Shown: in pieces, positions 1-8,176 of the stretch
Layout of the letters: every line of letters starts with the position of its first letter
Numbering within the stretch: the stretch's first letter is position 1
Source: Oscillospiraceae bacterium
GTDB lineage: Bacteria; Bacillota; Clostridia; Oscillospirales; Ruminococcaceae
Assembly (NCBI GenBank): GCA_019413245.1
Contig: DXNX01000110.1
Span: 1-8,176, forward strand
DNA length: 8,176 nt
Reading direction: 5' to 3'
Translations under genes and position numbers: made by a program
The notes under the pieces: model-generated
What the model was told of the DNA's origin: nothing
The model's database searches: none
What the model saw: the letters and a program-made list of their open reading frames with translations, nothing else

Positions 1-47
1 ATGTTGACGTGCTCCAAAGAGCGGTCAAATTTTTCCTTTTCAGCCAT
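1..47 (-). CDS. tuf: Elongation factor Tu, N-terminal fragment (partial, runs off left edge)
   Basis: Only the first 15 codons are in the window, reading MAEKEKFDRSLEHVN. This resembles the start of bacterial EF-Tu (typically MAKEKFERxKPHVNIG), just before the first GTP-binding loop. EF-Tu is the cytosolic GTPase that delivers aminoacyl-tRNA to the ribosomal A site. The start at 47 is supported by a strong Shine-Dalgarno AAAGGAGG at 57-64, 9 nt upstream. The gene follows fusA after a 115-nt gap, the normal last position of the str operon, and that gap holds a likely separate promoter. The identification rests on a very short peptide plus gene order; together they make another gene unlikely. 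Confidence 0.9.
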   Translation of the reverse strand, partial: MAEKEKFDRSLEHVN

Positions 48-96
48 TGGAAGTATCCTCCTTTGTTTAAGACAAATAGATGCCTGTTATAAGGCT

Positions 97-125
97 ATCA
101 TACTAAATTGTTTGAGAAAAATCAA
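97..125 (-). promoter_or_regulatory. Probable sigma-A promoter for tuf
   Basis: On the minus strand a -35 box TTGATT (120-125) is separated by 17 bp from a -10 box TATGAT (97-102). Transcription would start near position 90, giving a ~43-nt leader before the tuf ATG. The surrounding DNA is AT-rich compared with the genes. No U-tailed hairpin separates fusA (stop at 163-165) from this site, so tuf would be transcribed both by readthrough from the str operon and from this promoter. That would fit the high EF-Tu demand of a growing cell. The boxes are seen; activity is inferred. Confidence 0.65.
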
Positions 126-162
126 GCAATTTTGCGTGAATTTTCCCGGTTTGTGCGCAGAA

Positions 163-2289
163 TCAGTTGTTCTTCGCACGCTCGGTCATGATCTTGTCCG
201 CAATATTCTTCGGGACCTGCTGGTAATCAGCGGGCTCCATGGAATACTGGCCACGGCCCTGGGTCTTGGAACGCAGGTCGGTGGCGTAACCGAACATCTC
301 AGACAGAGGAACCATCGCGTTGATGCGCTGGGTACCGGCCATGGCTTCCATGCCCTGGATCTGACCACGGCGGGCATTCAGGTCACCCATAACGTCGCCC
401 ATGTATTCATCAGGCACGATAACAGCAACCTTCATGATGGGTTCCATGATAACCGGATCGCACTTCTTCATAGCTTCCTTGAAAGCCATGGAGCCAGCGA
501 TGGAGAAGGCCATTTCGGAGGAGTCGACTTCGTGATAGGAGCCGTCCCACAGAGTGACCTTGCAATCGACGACCGGATAACCAGCCAGAACGCCAGCTTT
601 CATGGCGCCCTGAATACCGCTGTCGACAGCCGGGATAAATTCCTTCGGGATCGCGCCGCCAACGATGCCATTGACGAACTCGTAACCCTTGCCGGGGTTG
701 GGCTCCAGCTTGATCTTAACATGACCGTACTGGCCCTTACCACCGGACTGACGTGCGTACTTGGTCTCCTGGTTAGCAGACTTGCGAATGGTTTCGCGGT
801 AAGCAACCTGCGGAGCGCCGACGTTGGCTTCAACCTTGAACTCACGCAGCAGACGGTCGACGATGATCTCCAGATGGAGCTCGCCCATACCGGCGATGAT
901 GGTCTGACCGGTTTCTTCATCGGTCCAGGTGCGGAAAGTCGGGTCTTCCTCAGCCAGCTTGGCCAGGGCAATGCCCATCTTCTCGGAACCGGCCTTGGTC
1001 TTGGGCTCGATAGCCACACGAATAACCGGCTCGGGGAAGTTCATGCTTTCGAGGATGATCGGGTGCTTTTCGTCGCACAGGGTATCACCGGTGGTGGTGT
1101 TCTTCAGGCCGACAGCAGCGGCGATATCACCTGCGTAGCAGATGTCAATATCCTTACGGTTATTGGCATGCATCTGCAGGATACGGCCAATGCGCTCGTC
1201 CTGATCCTTGACCGAGTTGTACACGGTGGTGCCAGCTTCGATGGTGCCGGAGTAGACACGGAAGAAGCACAGCTTACCGACGTACGGGTCGGTCATGATC
1301 TTGAATGCCAGAGCAGCGAACGGAGCGTCATCGCTGGATTCGCGGTGCTCTTCTTCACCGGTTTCGGGGTTGGTGCCCTTGATAGCCTCAACGTCGGTAG
1401 GAGCCGGCATATAGTCGACAATAGCGTCGAGCAGCTTCTGGACACCCTTATTGCGGTAAGAAGAACCGCACACGACGGGGACGATTTCGTTGGAGATGGT
1501 GGCCTTGCGCAGCGCAGCCTTAATCTCTTCCTTGGTCAGCTCTTCGCCGTCCAGGTACTTCATCATCAGCTCTTCGTCGGTTTCAGCAACCGCTTCGATG
1601 AGCTTGTCGTGATATTCCTGAGCCTGAGCCTTCATGTCCTCGGGGATATCCTCCACACGGACATCGTTACCCATGTCGTCGTAGTAGACGTCAGCCTTCA
1701 TATCGATCAGGTCGATAATACCCTTGAAGGTATCTTCCTGGCCGATGGGCAGCTGGATGGGCACGCCGTTGGCATGCAGGCGGTCATGCAGCATCTGCAC
1801 GCAGCGGAAGAAATCGGCACCCATGGTATCCATCTTGTTGACATACACCATGCGGGGAACCTTGTACTCGTCAGCCTGGCGCCAAACGGTTTCAGACTGA
1901 GGTTCAACGCCGCCCTTGGCAGCCAGAACGGTCACAGAACCGTCCAGGACGCGCAGAGAGCGCTGCACTTCGACGGTGAAGTCGACGTGACCCGGGGTGT
2001 CGATGATGTTGATGCGGTGACGGTTCTTTTTGAAAGCAACAGGATCTTTCTGGGTCTCGGTATGGCTCCAATAGCAGGTGGTAGCAGCGGAAGTGATGGT
2101 GATGCCACGCTCCTGCTCCTGTTCCATCCAGTCCATCGTGGCGGCGCCGTCGTGCACCTCACCAATCTTGTGATTGATGCCGGTGTAGTACAGGATACGC
2201 TCGGTGGTGGTGGTCTTGCCTGCGTCGATGTGGGCCATGATACCGATATTTCTGGTCATTTGCAGAGAAACGTCTCTCGGCGTTGCCAT
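163..2289 (-). CDS. fusA: Elongation factor G (EF-G), translocase GTPase
   Basis: This is a complete 708-residue EF-G, which uses GTP to drive tRNA-mRNA translocation and, with ribosome recycling factor, helps split ribosomes after termination. All GTPase signatures are visible: G1 AHIDAGKT (19-26), G2 RGITI (61-65), G3 DTPGH (97-101) and G4 NKMD (151-154). The G domain carries the EF-G-specific G' insertion at roughly 160-260. Domain II follows from about 320, then domain III with GMGELHLEI (467-475), and domains IV-V to the end. A segment of about a dozen residues around 75-91 precedes the DTPGH strand and is longer than in Bacillus EF-G. The start is set by AGGAGG (2298-2303) 8 nt upstream of ATG. 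The gene lies 31 nt after rpsG, so both are very likely on one transcript. Codons TTA, CTA and TCA are absent throughout, in keeping with a highly expressed gene. Confidence 0.98.
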   Translation of the reverse strand: MATPRDVSLQMTRNIGIMAHIDAGKTTTTERILYYTGINHKIGEVHDGAATMDWMEQEQERGITITSAATTCYWSHTETQKDPVAFKKNRHRINIIDTPGHVDFTVEVQRSLRVLDGSVTVLAAKGGVEPQSETVWRQADEYKVPRMVYVNKMDTMGADFFRCVQMLHDRLHANGVPIQLPIGQEDTFKGIIDLIDMKADVYYDDMGNDVRVEDIPEDMKAQAQEYHDKLIEAVAETDEELMMKYLDGEELTKEEIKAALRKATISNEIVPVVCGSSYRNKGVQKLLDAIVDYMPAPTDVEAIKGTNPETGEEEHRESSDDAPFAALAFKIMTDPYVGKLCFFRVYSGTIEAGTTVYNSVKDQDERIGRILQMHANNRKDIDICYAGDIAAAVGLKNTTTGDTLCDEKHPIILESMNFPEPVIRVAIEPKTKAGSEKMGIALAKLAEEDPTFRTWTDEETGQTIIAGMGELHLEIIVDRLLREFKVEANVGAPQVAYRETIRKSANQETKYARQSGGKGQYGHVKIKLEPNPGKGYEFVNGIVGGAIPKEFIPAVDSGIQGAMKAGVLAGYPVVDCKVTLWDGSYHEVDSSEMAFSIAGSMAFKEAMKKCDPVIMEPIMKVAVIVPDEYMGDVMGDLNARRGQIQGMEAMAGTQRINAMVPLSEMFGYATDLRSKTQGRGQYSMEPADYQQVPKNIADKIMTERAKNN

Positions 2290-2320
2290 GGCTTTAACCT
2301 CCTAGGTCTTGCAAGAAGAA

Positions 2321-2791
2321 TCAATAACGGTAGTGCGCGAAAGCCTTGTTGGCTTCGGCCATCTTGTGGGTGTCTTCGCGCTTCTTGACCGCGCCGCCGA
2401 CGTTGTTGGTGGCGTCGATGATCTCGGCAGCCAGACGCTGGGACATGGTCTTCTCGCCACGGCTGCGGCTGTACAGAGTCAGCCAGCGCAGACCGAGGGT
2501 CTCACGACGAGCGGGGCTGACCTCCAGGGGGACCTGGTAGGTGGAGCCACCGACACGGCGAGCCTTAACTTCGAGGCTGGGCATAATGTTTTCCATAGCC
2601 TTCTCGAACATTTCGAGGGGATCATTGCCGGTCTTTTCCTTCACGATGTCGAAAGCATCGTAAACGATCTTCTGAGCAACGCCCTTCTTGCCATCCAGCA
2701 TGATCGAGTTGACCAGGCGGGTGACGATCTTGGAATTGTAGATAGGATCAGCCAGAACTTCGCGTTTAGCGACATTACCTCTTCTGGGCAT
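2321..2791 (-). CDS. rpsG: 30S ribosomal protein S7
   Basis: This gene encodes a 156-residue S7, the usual length in the family. S7 is a primary 16S rRNA-binding protein that nucleates assembly of the 30S head and lies near the exit site. The N-terminus MPRRGNVAKRE, the central ARRVGGSTYQVPLEV region (about 77-91), the LRWL segment and the terminal AFAHYRY are all typical. The reading frame stays open for 21 codons upstream, but the start at 2791 is chosen because it matches the family N-terminus and has AAGGAGG 8 nt before it. The gene sits 109 nt after rpsL and 31 nt before fusA. In E. coli S7 represses its own operon by binding the rpsL-rpsG gap; a hairpin in the same gap here might have a comparable role, which is inference. 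Confidence 0.98.
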   Translation of the reverse strand: MPRRGNVAKREVLADPIYNSKIVTRLVNSIMLDGKKGVAQKIVYDAFDIVKEKTGNDPLEMFEKAMENIMPSLEVKARRVGGSTYQVPLEVSPARRETLGLRWLTLYSRSRGEKTMSQRLAAEIIDATNNVGGAVKKREDTHKMAEANKAFAHYRY

Positions 2792-2799
2792 CTTTCTTC

Positions 2800-2806
2800 C
2801 CTCCTT
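2800..2806 (-). promoter_or_regulatory. Ribosome binding site fixing the rpsG start
   Basis: Minus-strand AAGGAGG lies 8 nt upstream of the ATG at 2789-2791. It decides between this start and an in-frame ATG 21 codons further upstream, which has no comparable site. Confidence 0.85.
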
Positions 2807-2854
2807 CACATAAATGATATCATCGGTACTCGAAAGTATAGAAACTCCCGTCAT

Positions 2855-2886
2855 GCCACAAAAGGGTCAGCTGACCATTTTATGGC
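2855..2886 (-). other. 32-nt imperfect hairpin in the rpsL-rpsG gap
   Basis: In transcript orientation the arms GCCAUAAAA and UUUUGUGGC form nine pairs (one of them U·G). A single U×C mismatch follows, then GGUC/GACC closes an AGCU loop. The core GGTCAGCTGACC is a perfect 12-bp DNA palindrome (2865-2876). It begins 14 nt after the rpsL stop and ends about 63 nt before the rpsG start. No U-run follows, so it does not look like an intrinsic terminator. Possible roles are a translational control site for S7, an RNA processing or stability element, or a protein-binding palindrome. The structure is seen in the sequence; any role is inferred. Confidence 0.5.
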
Positions 2887-2900
2887 GAAAAGATGTTTCC

Positions 2901-3326
2901 TTACTTCTTGGCACCGGCCTTGGGGCGCTTCGCGCCGTACTTGCTGCGAGCCTGGTTACGGTTCGCAACACCCTGGGTATCCAGGGTACCACGGATGATG
3001 TGGTAACGCACACCGGGCAGGTCCTTAACACGACCGCCGCGGATCAGGACGACGCTGTGCTCTTGCAGGTTATGGCCGATACCAGGAATGTAGGAGGTAA
3101 CCTCGATACCATTCGTGAGGCGGACACGGGCAACTTTACGCAGAGCAGAGTTCGGCTTCTTCGGGGTCATGGTACGCACAGCAGTGCAGACGCCGCGCTT
3201 CTGGGGGCTGTTCAGGTTGGTGTACTGCTTCTTCTGAGAGTTGTAGCTCTTCTGAAGGGCAGGCGCGGTGCTCTTCTGGACCAGGACCTCACGACCTTTG
3301 CGCACGAGCTGGTTAAAAGTAGGCAT
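2901..3326 (-). CDS. rpsL: 30S ribosomal protein S12
   Basis: This gene encodes a 141-residue S12, the 30S protein that monitors codon-anticodon pairing at the decoding centre. The family core is clear: PQKRGVC (41-47), TPKKPNSALRK (54-64), GHNLQEHSVVLIRGGRVKDLPG (about 84-105) and RSKYG near the end. Compared with E. coli S12 there is a 13-residue insertion at about 28-40, as in Bacillus S12, which marks the protein as Gram-positive. The two lysines whose substitution gives streptomycin resistance are both present as wild type (Lys56 and Lys101, equivalent to E. coli 43 and 88), as is Asp102, the residue that RimO methylthiolates in other bacteria. The start has AAGGAG 7 nt upstream. This is the first gene of the str operon, with a strong promoter and structured leader just upstream. 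Confidence 0.98.
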   Translation of the reverse strand: MPTFNQLVRKGREVLVQKSTAPALQKSYNSQKKQYTNLNSPQKRGVCTAVRTMTPKKPNSALRKVARVRLTNGIEVTSYIPGIGHNLQEHSVVLIRGGRVKDLPGVRYHIIRGTLDTQGVANRNQARSKYGAKRPKAGAKK

Positions 3327-3361
3327 TTCTTTTCTCCTTTCTTTCGTTATTACGCGTGGCT

Positions 3362-3410
3362 TGTCCCGGATCAGCTGCTTCCAAATGGCCGCACTGACCC
3401 CTTTAGGACA
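3362..3410 (-). promoter_or_regulatory. Structured 5' leader of the str operon (long stem-loop)
   Basis: In transcript orientation an outer helix UGUCC (3406-3410) pairs with GGACA (3362-3366). Inside it, GGUCAG (3394-3399) pairs with CUGAUCC (3368-3374) with one bulged U. After a bulged G on the 3' side the helix continues as UGC/GCA and encloses an apical region containing a possible CC/GG tetraloop stem. The element lies wholly within the ~90-nt leader, beginning only a few nucleotides after the predicted transcript start and ending about 35 nt before the S12 start. It resembles the kind of leader used for ribosomal protein autoregulation, but it matches no family I can name with confidence. 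No U-run follows, so control by attenuation is not suggested. Confidence 0.45.
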
Positions 3411-3423
3411 TCACGCATTTGTT

Positions 3424-3452
3424 ATTTTAAGGCATAAACAACGGGTTGTCAA
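3424..3452 (-). promoter_or_regulatory. Strong sigma-A promoter of the str operon (rpsL-rpsG-fusA)
   Basis: The minus strand has a perfect -35 box TTGACA (3447-3452), a 17-bp spacer and a -10 box TAAAAT (3424-3429), so transcription should start near 3416-3418. Directly upstream (3453-3472) is an AT-rich run resembling an UP element, including the 13-bp inverted repeat ATTTTTGAAAAAT at 3456-3468. Such elements bind the alpha-subunit C-terminal domains at rRNA and ribosomal protein promoters. The -35 box lies about 40 nt downstream of the pepF stop codon, so the str operon has its own promoter rather than depending only on transcription from rpoC or pepF. Confidence 0.85.
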
Positions 3453-3491
3453 GGGATTTTTCAAAAATTATACAAAGGCTGCTGCGAAATC

Positions 3492-5297
3492 TTACTTTCC
3501 CAGCTGATCGGCACACGCTTCGGCATCATCCAGCAGGCGTCCGAACTTTTCCAGAGCCGCGTTCACCGGTGCTGGGGTAGTCAGGTCAACACCGGCATGG
3601 CGCAGTTCATCCAGCGGCCAGGCACTGCCGCCCATGGAGAGGAATTCCAGATACCGTTTGCGGGCCGGTTCCCCTTCTTTCAAGATACCTTCGGACAGAG
3701 CCACTGCGGTGGAGTACCCTGTAGCGTACTTATATACATAGAAGGGACGGTAGAAATGCGGGATGCGGGCCCATTCCAGCTGGACCTCGTCGTCCATGAC
3801 CAGTTCCGGTCCGAAATAATCCCGGACCAGATTGCCGTACAGCTGATTCAGAGCAGCCGGGCTCAGAGCTTCTCCCCTCTCCCGCATGGCATGGGCTTCC
3901 CGCTCGAACTCGGCAAACATGGTCTGACGGAAAACAGTACCCTTGAAATTTTCCAGGTACTGGTTCAGCAGAACCAGACGGGCATCGGGACGCTGTTCCG
4001 TCTTGAGCAGCTGTTCGATCATGAGGTTTTCATTGACGGTGGAGGCTACCTCCGCCACAAACAGAGTGTAATCGGCATATTGAGCAGGCTGGCTGCGGCG
4101 GGACAGCAGGCTGTGCATGCTGTGGCCCATCTCATGGGCCAGGGTGGAAACGCTGTCCAGCGTACCGGTGAAGTTGGTCATGATATACGGCTCGGAATCA
4201 TAGGTGCCGGTGGAGTAAGCACCGCCGCTCTTGCCCTTGTTGGGGTAGACATCCACCCAGCGTTCCGCAAAGCCGCGGCGCACCTCGGCACAGTATTCCT
4301 CGCCCAGAGGCGCCACAGCATCCAGCACCATCTGCTTAGCCTGTTCATAGGTGTAATTTGCCGTAGATTTCCCGGTCAGCGGTGCATACACATCATAATA
4401 GTGCAGATCCTGAATATCCAGCAGCCGCTTGCGCAACGACACATAACGGTACATCAGCGGCAGGTGTGCCCGGACGGCTGCCACCAGGTTGTCATACACT
4501 TCCACGGGGATGTTCTCCCCTGCCATGGACATAGCCCGGGAAGATTCATAATGCCGCGCCTCCGCTTCAACGGTGGCAGCCTTCACCGCACCGGCATAAG
4601 TGGCTGCAAAAGTGTTGATGTGCTGACGATAGGTCTTGTAAAAGCTGCGGAAAGAATTTTCCCGCAAGGTACGGTCGGAGGAGGTCTGCAGAAGGATATA
4701 ATTGGAGCCTGTGACTTCGTGCTCCTTCCCTTCCCCGTCCTTTACGCTGTCGAACACCAGATCGGCGTCCTGCAGGCTGTCGGCGATGTCGGCCGGTGCG
4801 CCCATCACCTCGCTGAGAGAGGCCAGCAATTTTTCTTCCGGCGCAGAGAGGGTGTGCGGCTTCTGGCGGACCAGATTTTCCAGCACAAAGCGATATTCTT
4901 GCAGGCAATCATCCCTCTGGATCGCCTGCAAGGTTTCTTCCGGCAGAGCCAGAATTTCCGGTTCCGCAAAAGACAAAGCTGCCACCGCCCCGGCATAGGC
5001 CGCCGAGATACGGGCGTACATGCTTTGGGCTGCCTCTGCGCGGGTATCTTCGCTGCGGCGCATGGAGGCATAACAATACAGATTGGACAGTGTGCGGGAC
5101 AAGGTCATGGATGTATCCAGGTACTCCCGGATGGTTTTGGCGTCCTTCAGGCGGCCGGCAAACGCCGCCACCGCCTGCACCTGCTTGTCCAGGCCGGACA
5201 ACGTCTGTTCCCAGGCAGCATCATCCTTGTACAGCTTGGTCAGATCCCACTGAAACTGTGGATCGATCTCACCGCGTTCTCTCAATGTATCGGGCAT
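3492..5297 (-). CDS. pepF: Oligoendopeptidase F (M3B family zinc metallopeptidase)
   Basis: This gene encodes a 601-residue protein, the normal length for PepF, a cytosolic thimet-like peptidase that cleaves short peptides internally. The zinc site is intact: HEMGH at 388-392 supplies His388, catalytic Glu389 and His392, and Glu416 in FVAEVASTVNE is the expected third ligand. The C-terminal segment RIPHFYRPFYVYKYATGYS (511-529) is a further family hallmark that lines the substrate channel. The first ~200 residues form the helical N-terminal domain. There is no signal peptide or membrane segment. The frame is open for 44 more codons upstream, but the start at 5297 has AAGGAGG 7 nt away and matches PepF N-termini. 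The gene lies between rpoC and rpsL with its own likely promoter, and no terminator is seen after it. Likely roles are peptide turnover or nutrient peptide use; the exact substrate cannot be read from sequence. Confidence 0.95.
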   Translation of the reverse strand: MPDTLRERGEIDPQFQWDLTKLYKDDAAWEQTLSGLDKQVQAVAAFAGRLKDAKTIREYLDTSMTLSRTLSNLYCYASMRRSEDTRAEAAQSMYARISAAYAGAVAALSFAEPEILALPEETLQAIQRDDCLQEYRFVLENLVRQKPHTLSAPEEKLLASLSEVMGAPADIADSLQDADLVFDSVKDGEGKEHEVTGSNYILLQTSSDRTLRENSFRSFYKTYRQHINTFAATYAGAVKAATVEAEARHYESSRAMSMAGENIPVEVYDNLVAAVRAHLPLMYRYVSLRKRLLDIQDLHYYDVYAPLTGKSTANYTYEQAKQMVLDAVAPLGEEYCAEVRRGFAERWVDVYPNKGKSGGAYSTGTYDSEPYIMTNFTGTLDSVSTLAHEMGHSMHSLLSRRSQPAQYADYTLFVAEVASTVNENLMIEQLLKTEQRPDARLVLLNQYLENFKGTVFRQTMFAEFEREAHAMRERGEALSPAALNQLYGNLVRDYFGPELVMDDEVQLEWARIPHFYRPFYVYKYATGYSTAVALSEGILKEGEPARKRYLEFLSMGGSAWPLDELRHAGVDLTTPAPVNAALEKFGRLLDDAEACADQLGK

Positions 5298-5304
5298 GGG
5301 ATTC

Positions 5305-5311
5305 CCTCCTT
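5305..5311 (-). promoter_or_regulatory. Ribosome binding site fixing the pepF start
   Basis: Minus-strand AAGGAGG lies 7 nt before the ATG at 5295-5297. It favours this start over in-frame ATGs at the 5' end of the open frame and at codon 28 of the extended frame. The latter has only a GA-rich AAGGA almost touching the ATG. Confidence 0.85.
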
Positions 5312-5328
5312 GGTCTTTCGATAGTATG

Positions 5329-5382
5329 GGCGGAAAATCCGCCTTCATTCCTTCCCGCCTGCACCCCGGAAAGCCGGAACGC
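5329..5382 (-). other. Two small hairpins in the pepF leader
   Basis: In transcript order, the first hairpin (5361-5382) pairs GCGUUCCGG with CCGGGGUGC around a CUUU loop, nine pairs of which three are G·U. The second (5329-5343) is a perfect 6-bp stem GGCGGA/UCCGCC with a UUU loop, about 18 nt upstream of the pepF ribosome binding site. Neither is followed by a U-run, so they are not obvious terminators. They fill most of the ~93-nt leader predicted from the upstream promoter. A regulatory function is possible but not shown. Confidence 0.35.
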
Positions 5383-5396
5383 TCGGGATTTCTTTT

Positions 5397-5425
5397 ATTA
5401 TACACGCACGACAGCCAACATACAA
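5397..5425 (-). promoter_or_regulatory. Probable promoter for pepF
   Basis: A perfect -10 box TATAAT (5397-5402) is preceded, after 17 bp, by a weak -35 box TTGTAT (5420-5425) on the minus strand. The -35 overlaps the T-rich tail of the rpoC terminator. Transcription would begin near 5390 and give a ~93-nt leader. The position right after a terminator makes a new promoter here plausible, but the -35 matches consensus at only three of six bases. Confidence 0.55.
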
Positions 5426-5458
5426 ACAACCCCGCCGCAGAAATCTGCAGCGGGGTTG
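5418..5458 (-). terminator. Rho-independent terminator after rpoC
   Basis: In transcript orientation CAACCCCGC pairs perfectly with GCGGGGUUG. A U·G pair and GCAG/CUGC then extend the stem to 14 pairs around an AUUU loop (stem-loop 5427-5458). It is followed by UUUGUAUGUU, a modest U-rich tail. The structure starts about 20 nt after the rpoC stop and ends the rpoBC transcript. The imperfect U-tract suggests that some readthrough into pepF and the str operon may occur. Confidence 0.85.
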
Positions 5459-5477
5459 CTTTACTTTATGGGGTCAA

Positions 5478-8176
<2,699 letters not shown>

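Noticed and set aside
48..162. Terminator between fusA and tuf
   Set aside because: No GC-rich hairpin with a U-run is present; the T-rich stretch belongs to the tuf promoter region.
1..2388. Plus-strand 795-codon open frame
   Set aside because: It lies antisense to fusA in the exact codon register, has no ribosome binding site at its start, crosses the fusA-rpsG boundary and encodes no recognisable domain. It is a by-product of fusA codon bias.
2792..2854. N-terminal extension of S7 by 21 codons
   Set aside because: The upstream ATG lacks a ribosome binding site and S7 proteins start at MPRRG; the 156-residue form is the standard length.
2835..2863. Possible promoter before rpsG (TATACT)
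   Set aside because: The -10-like TATACT has only TTTTGT at the right -35 distance, and no extended -10 motif. Too weak to call.
2901..3326. Streptomycin-resistance alleles in S12
   Set aside because: Lys56 and Lys101 are both wild type, so the sequence gives no sign of resistance at the common sites.
3453..3491. Terminator after pepF
   Set aside because: The only inverted repeat, ATTTTTGAAAAAT, is entirely AT with a one-base centre and cannot form a stable terminator stem.
3467..3495. Second promoter just after pepF (TATAAT at 3467-3472)
   Set aside because: No usable -35 at 16-18 bp. The sequence is better explained as part of the AT-rich upstream element of the rpsL promoter.
3597..5324. 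Plus-strand 575-codon open frame
   Set aside because: It is antisense to pepF in the same register, while pepF has an intact HEMGH zinc site and full-length family match. No recognisable domain is present.
5298..5429. N-terminal extension of pepF by 44 codons
   Set aside because: It would begin inside the rpoC terminator stem-loop and upstream of the pepF promoter. The AAGGAGG and the family N-terminus support the start at 5297.

Overview
The window is a core housekeeping segment of a bacterial chromosome, with every convincing gene on the minus strand. Read in the direction of transcription (high to low coordinates) the order is rpoC (3' part), pepF, rpsL, rpsG, fusA, tuf (first codons only). 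The likely source is a Bacillota (Firmicutes) member, probably a moderately GC-rich clostridium of the Oscillospiraceae/Ruminococcaceae kind. Three things point there: S12 carries the extra internal segment typical of Gram-positive S12 proteins, RpoC lacks the large trigger-loop insertion of proteobacteria, and the ribosome binding sites are strong AGGAGG types 7-9 nt from their starts. The Bacillota placement is well supported. The family-level guess is inference from composition and general protein character.

Right part (5478-8176): the C-terminal ~900 residues of the RNA polymerase beta' subunit, including the catalytic NADFDGDQ loop, bridge helix, C-terminal zinc site and trigger loop. 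It runs off the right edge. A strong hairpin terminator follows its stop codon. Middle part (3492-5297): a complete oligoendopeptidase F (M3B zinc metallopeptidase), apparently with its own promoter overlapping the tail of the rpoC terminator and a 5' leader with two small hairpins. Left part (1-3452): the str operon rpsL-rpsG-fusA-tuf (S12, S7, EF-G, EF-Tu). It is driven by a near-consensus sigma-A promoter (TTGACA, 17 bp, TAAAAT) with an AT-rich upstream element, followed by a structured ~90-nt leader. A 32-nt hairpin lies between rpsL and rpsG, and a further promoter lies just before tuf.

The genes combine transcription (RpoC) with the decoding and translocation machinery (S12, S7, EF-G, EF-Tu), as in many bacteria. 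The unusual element is the peptidase gene between the rpoBC and str blocks, where many Bacillota have a small L7Ae-like gene. No mobile element, CRISPR array, tRNA, rRNA or defence system was seen. Most of the window is ordinary; the points worth a second look are the pepF position and the non-coding structures in the gaps. No stretch over 300 bases lacks a gene.
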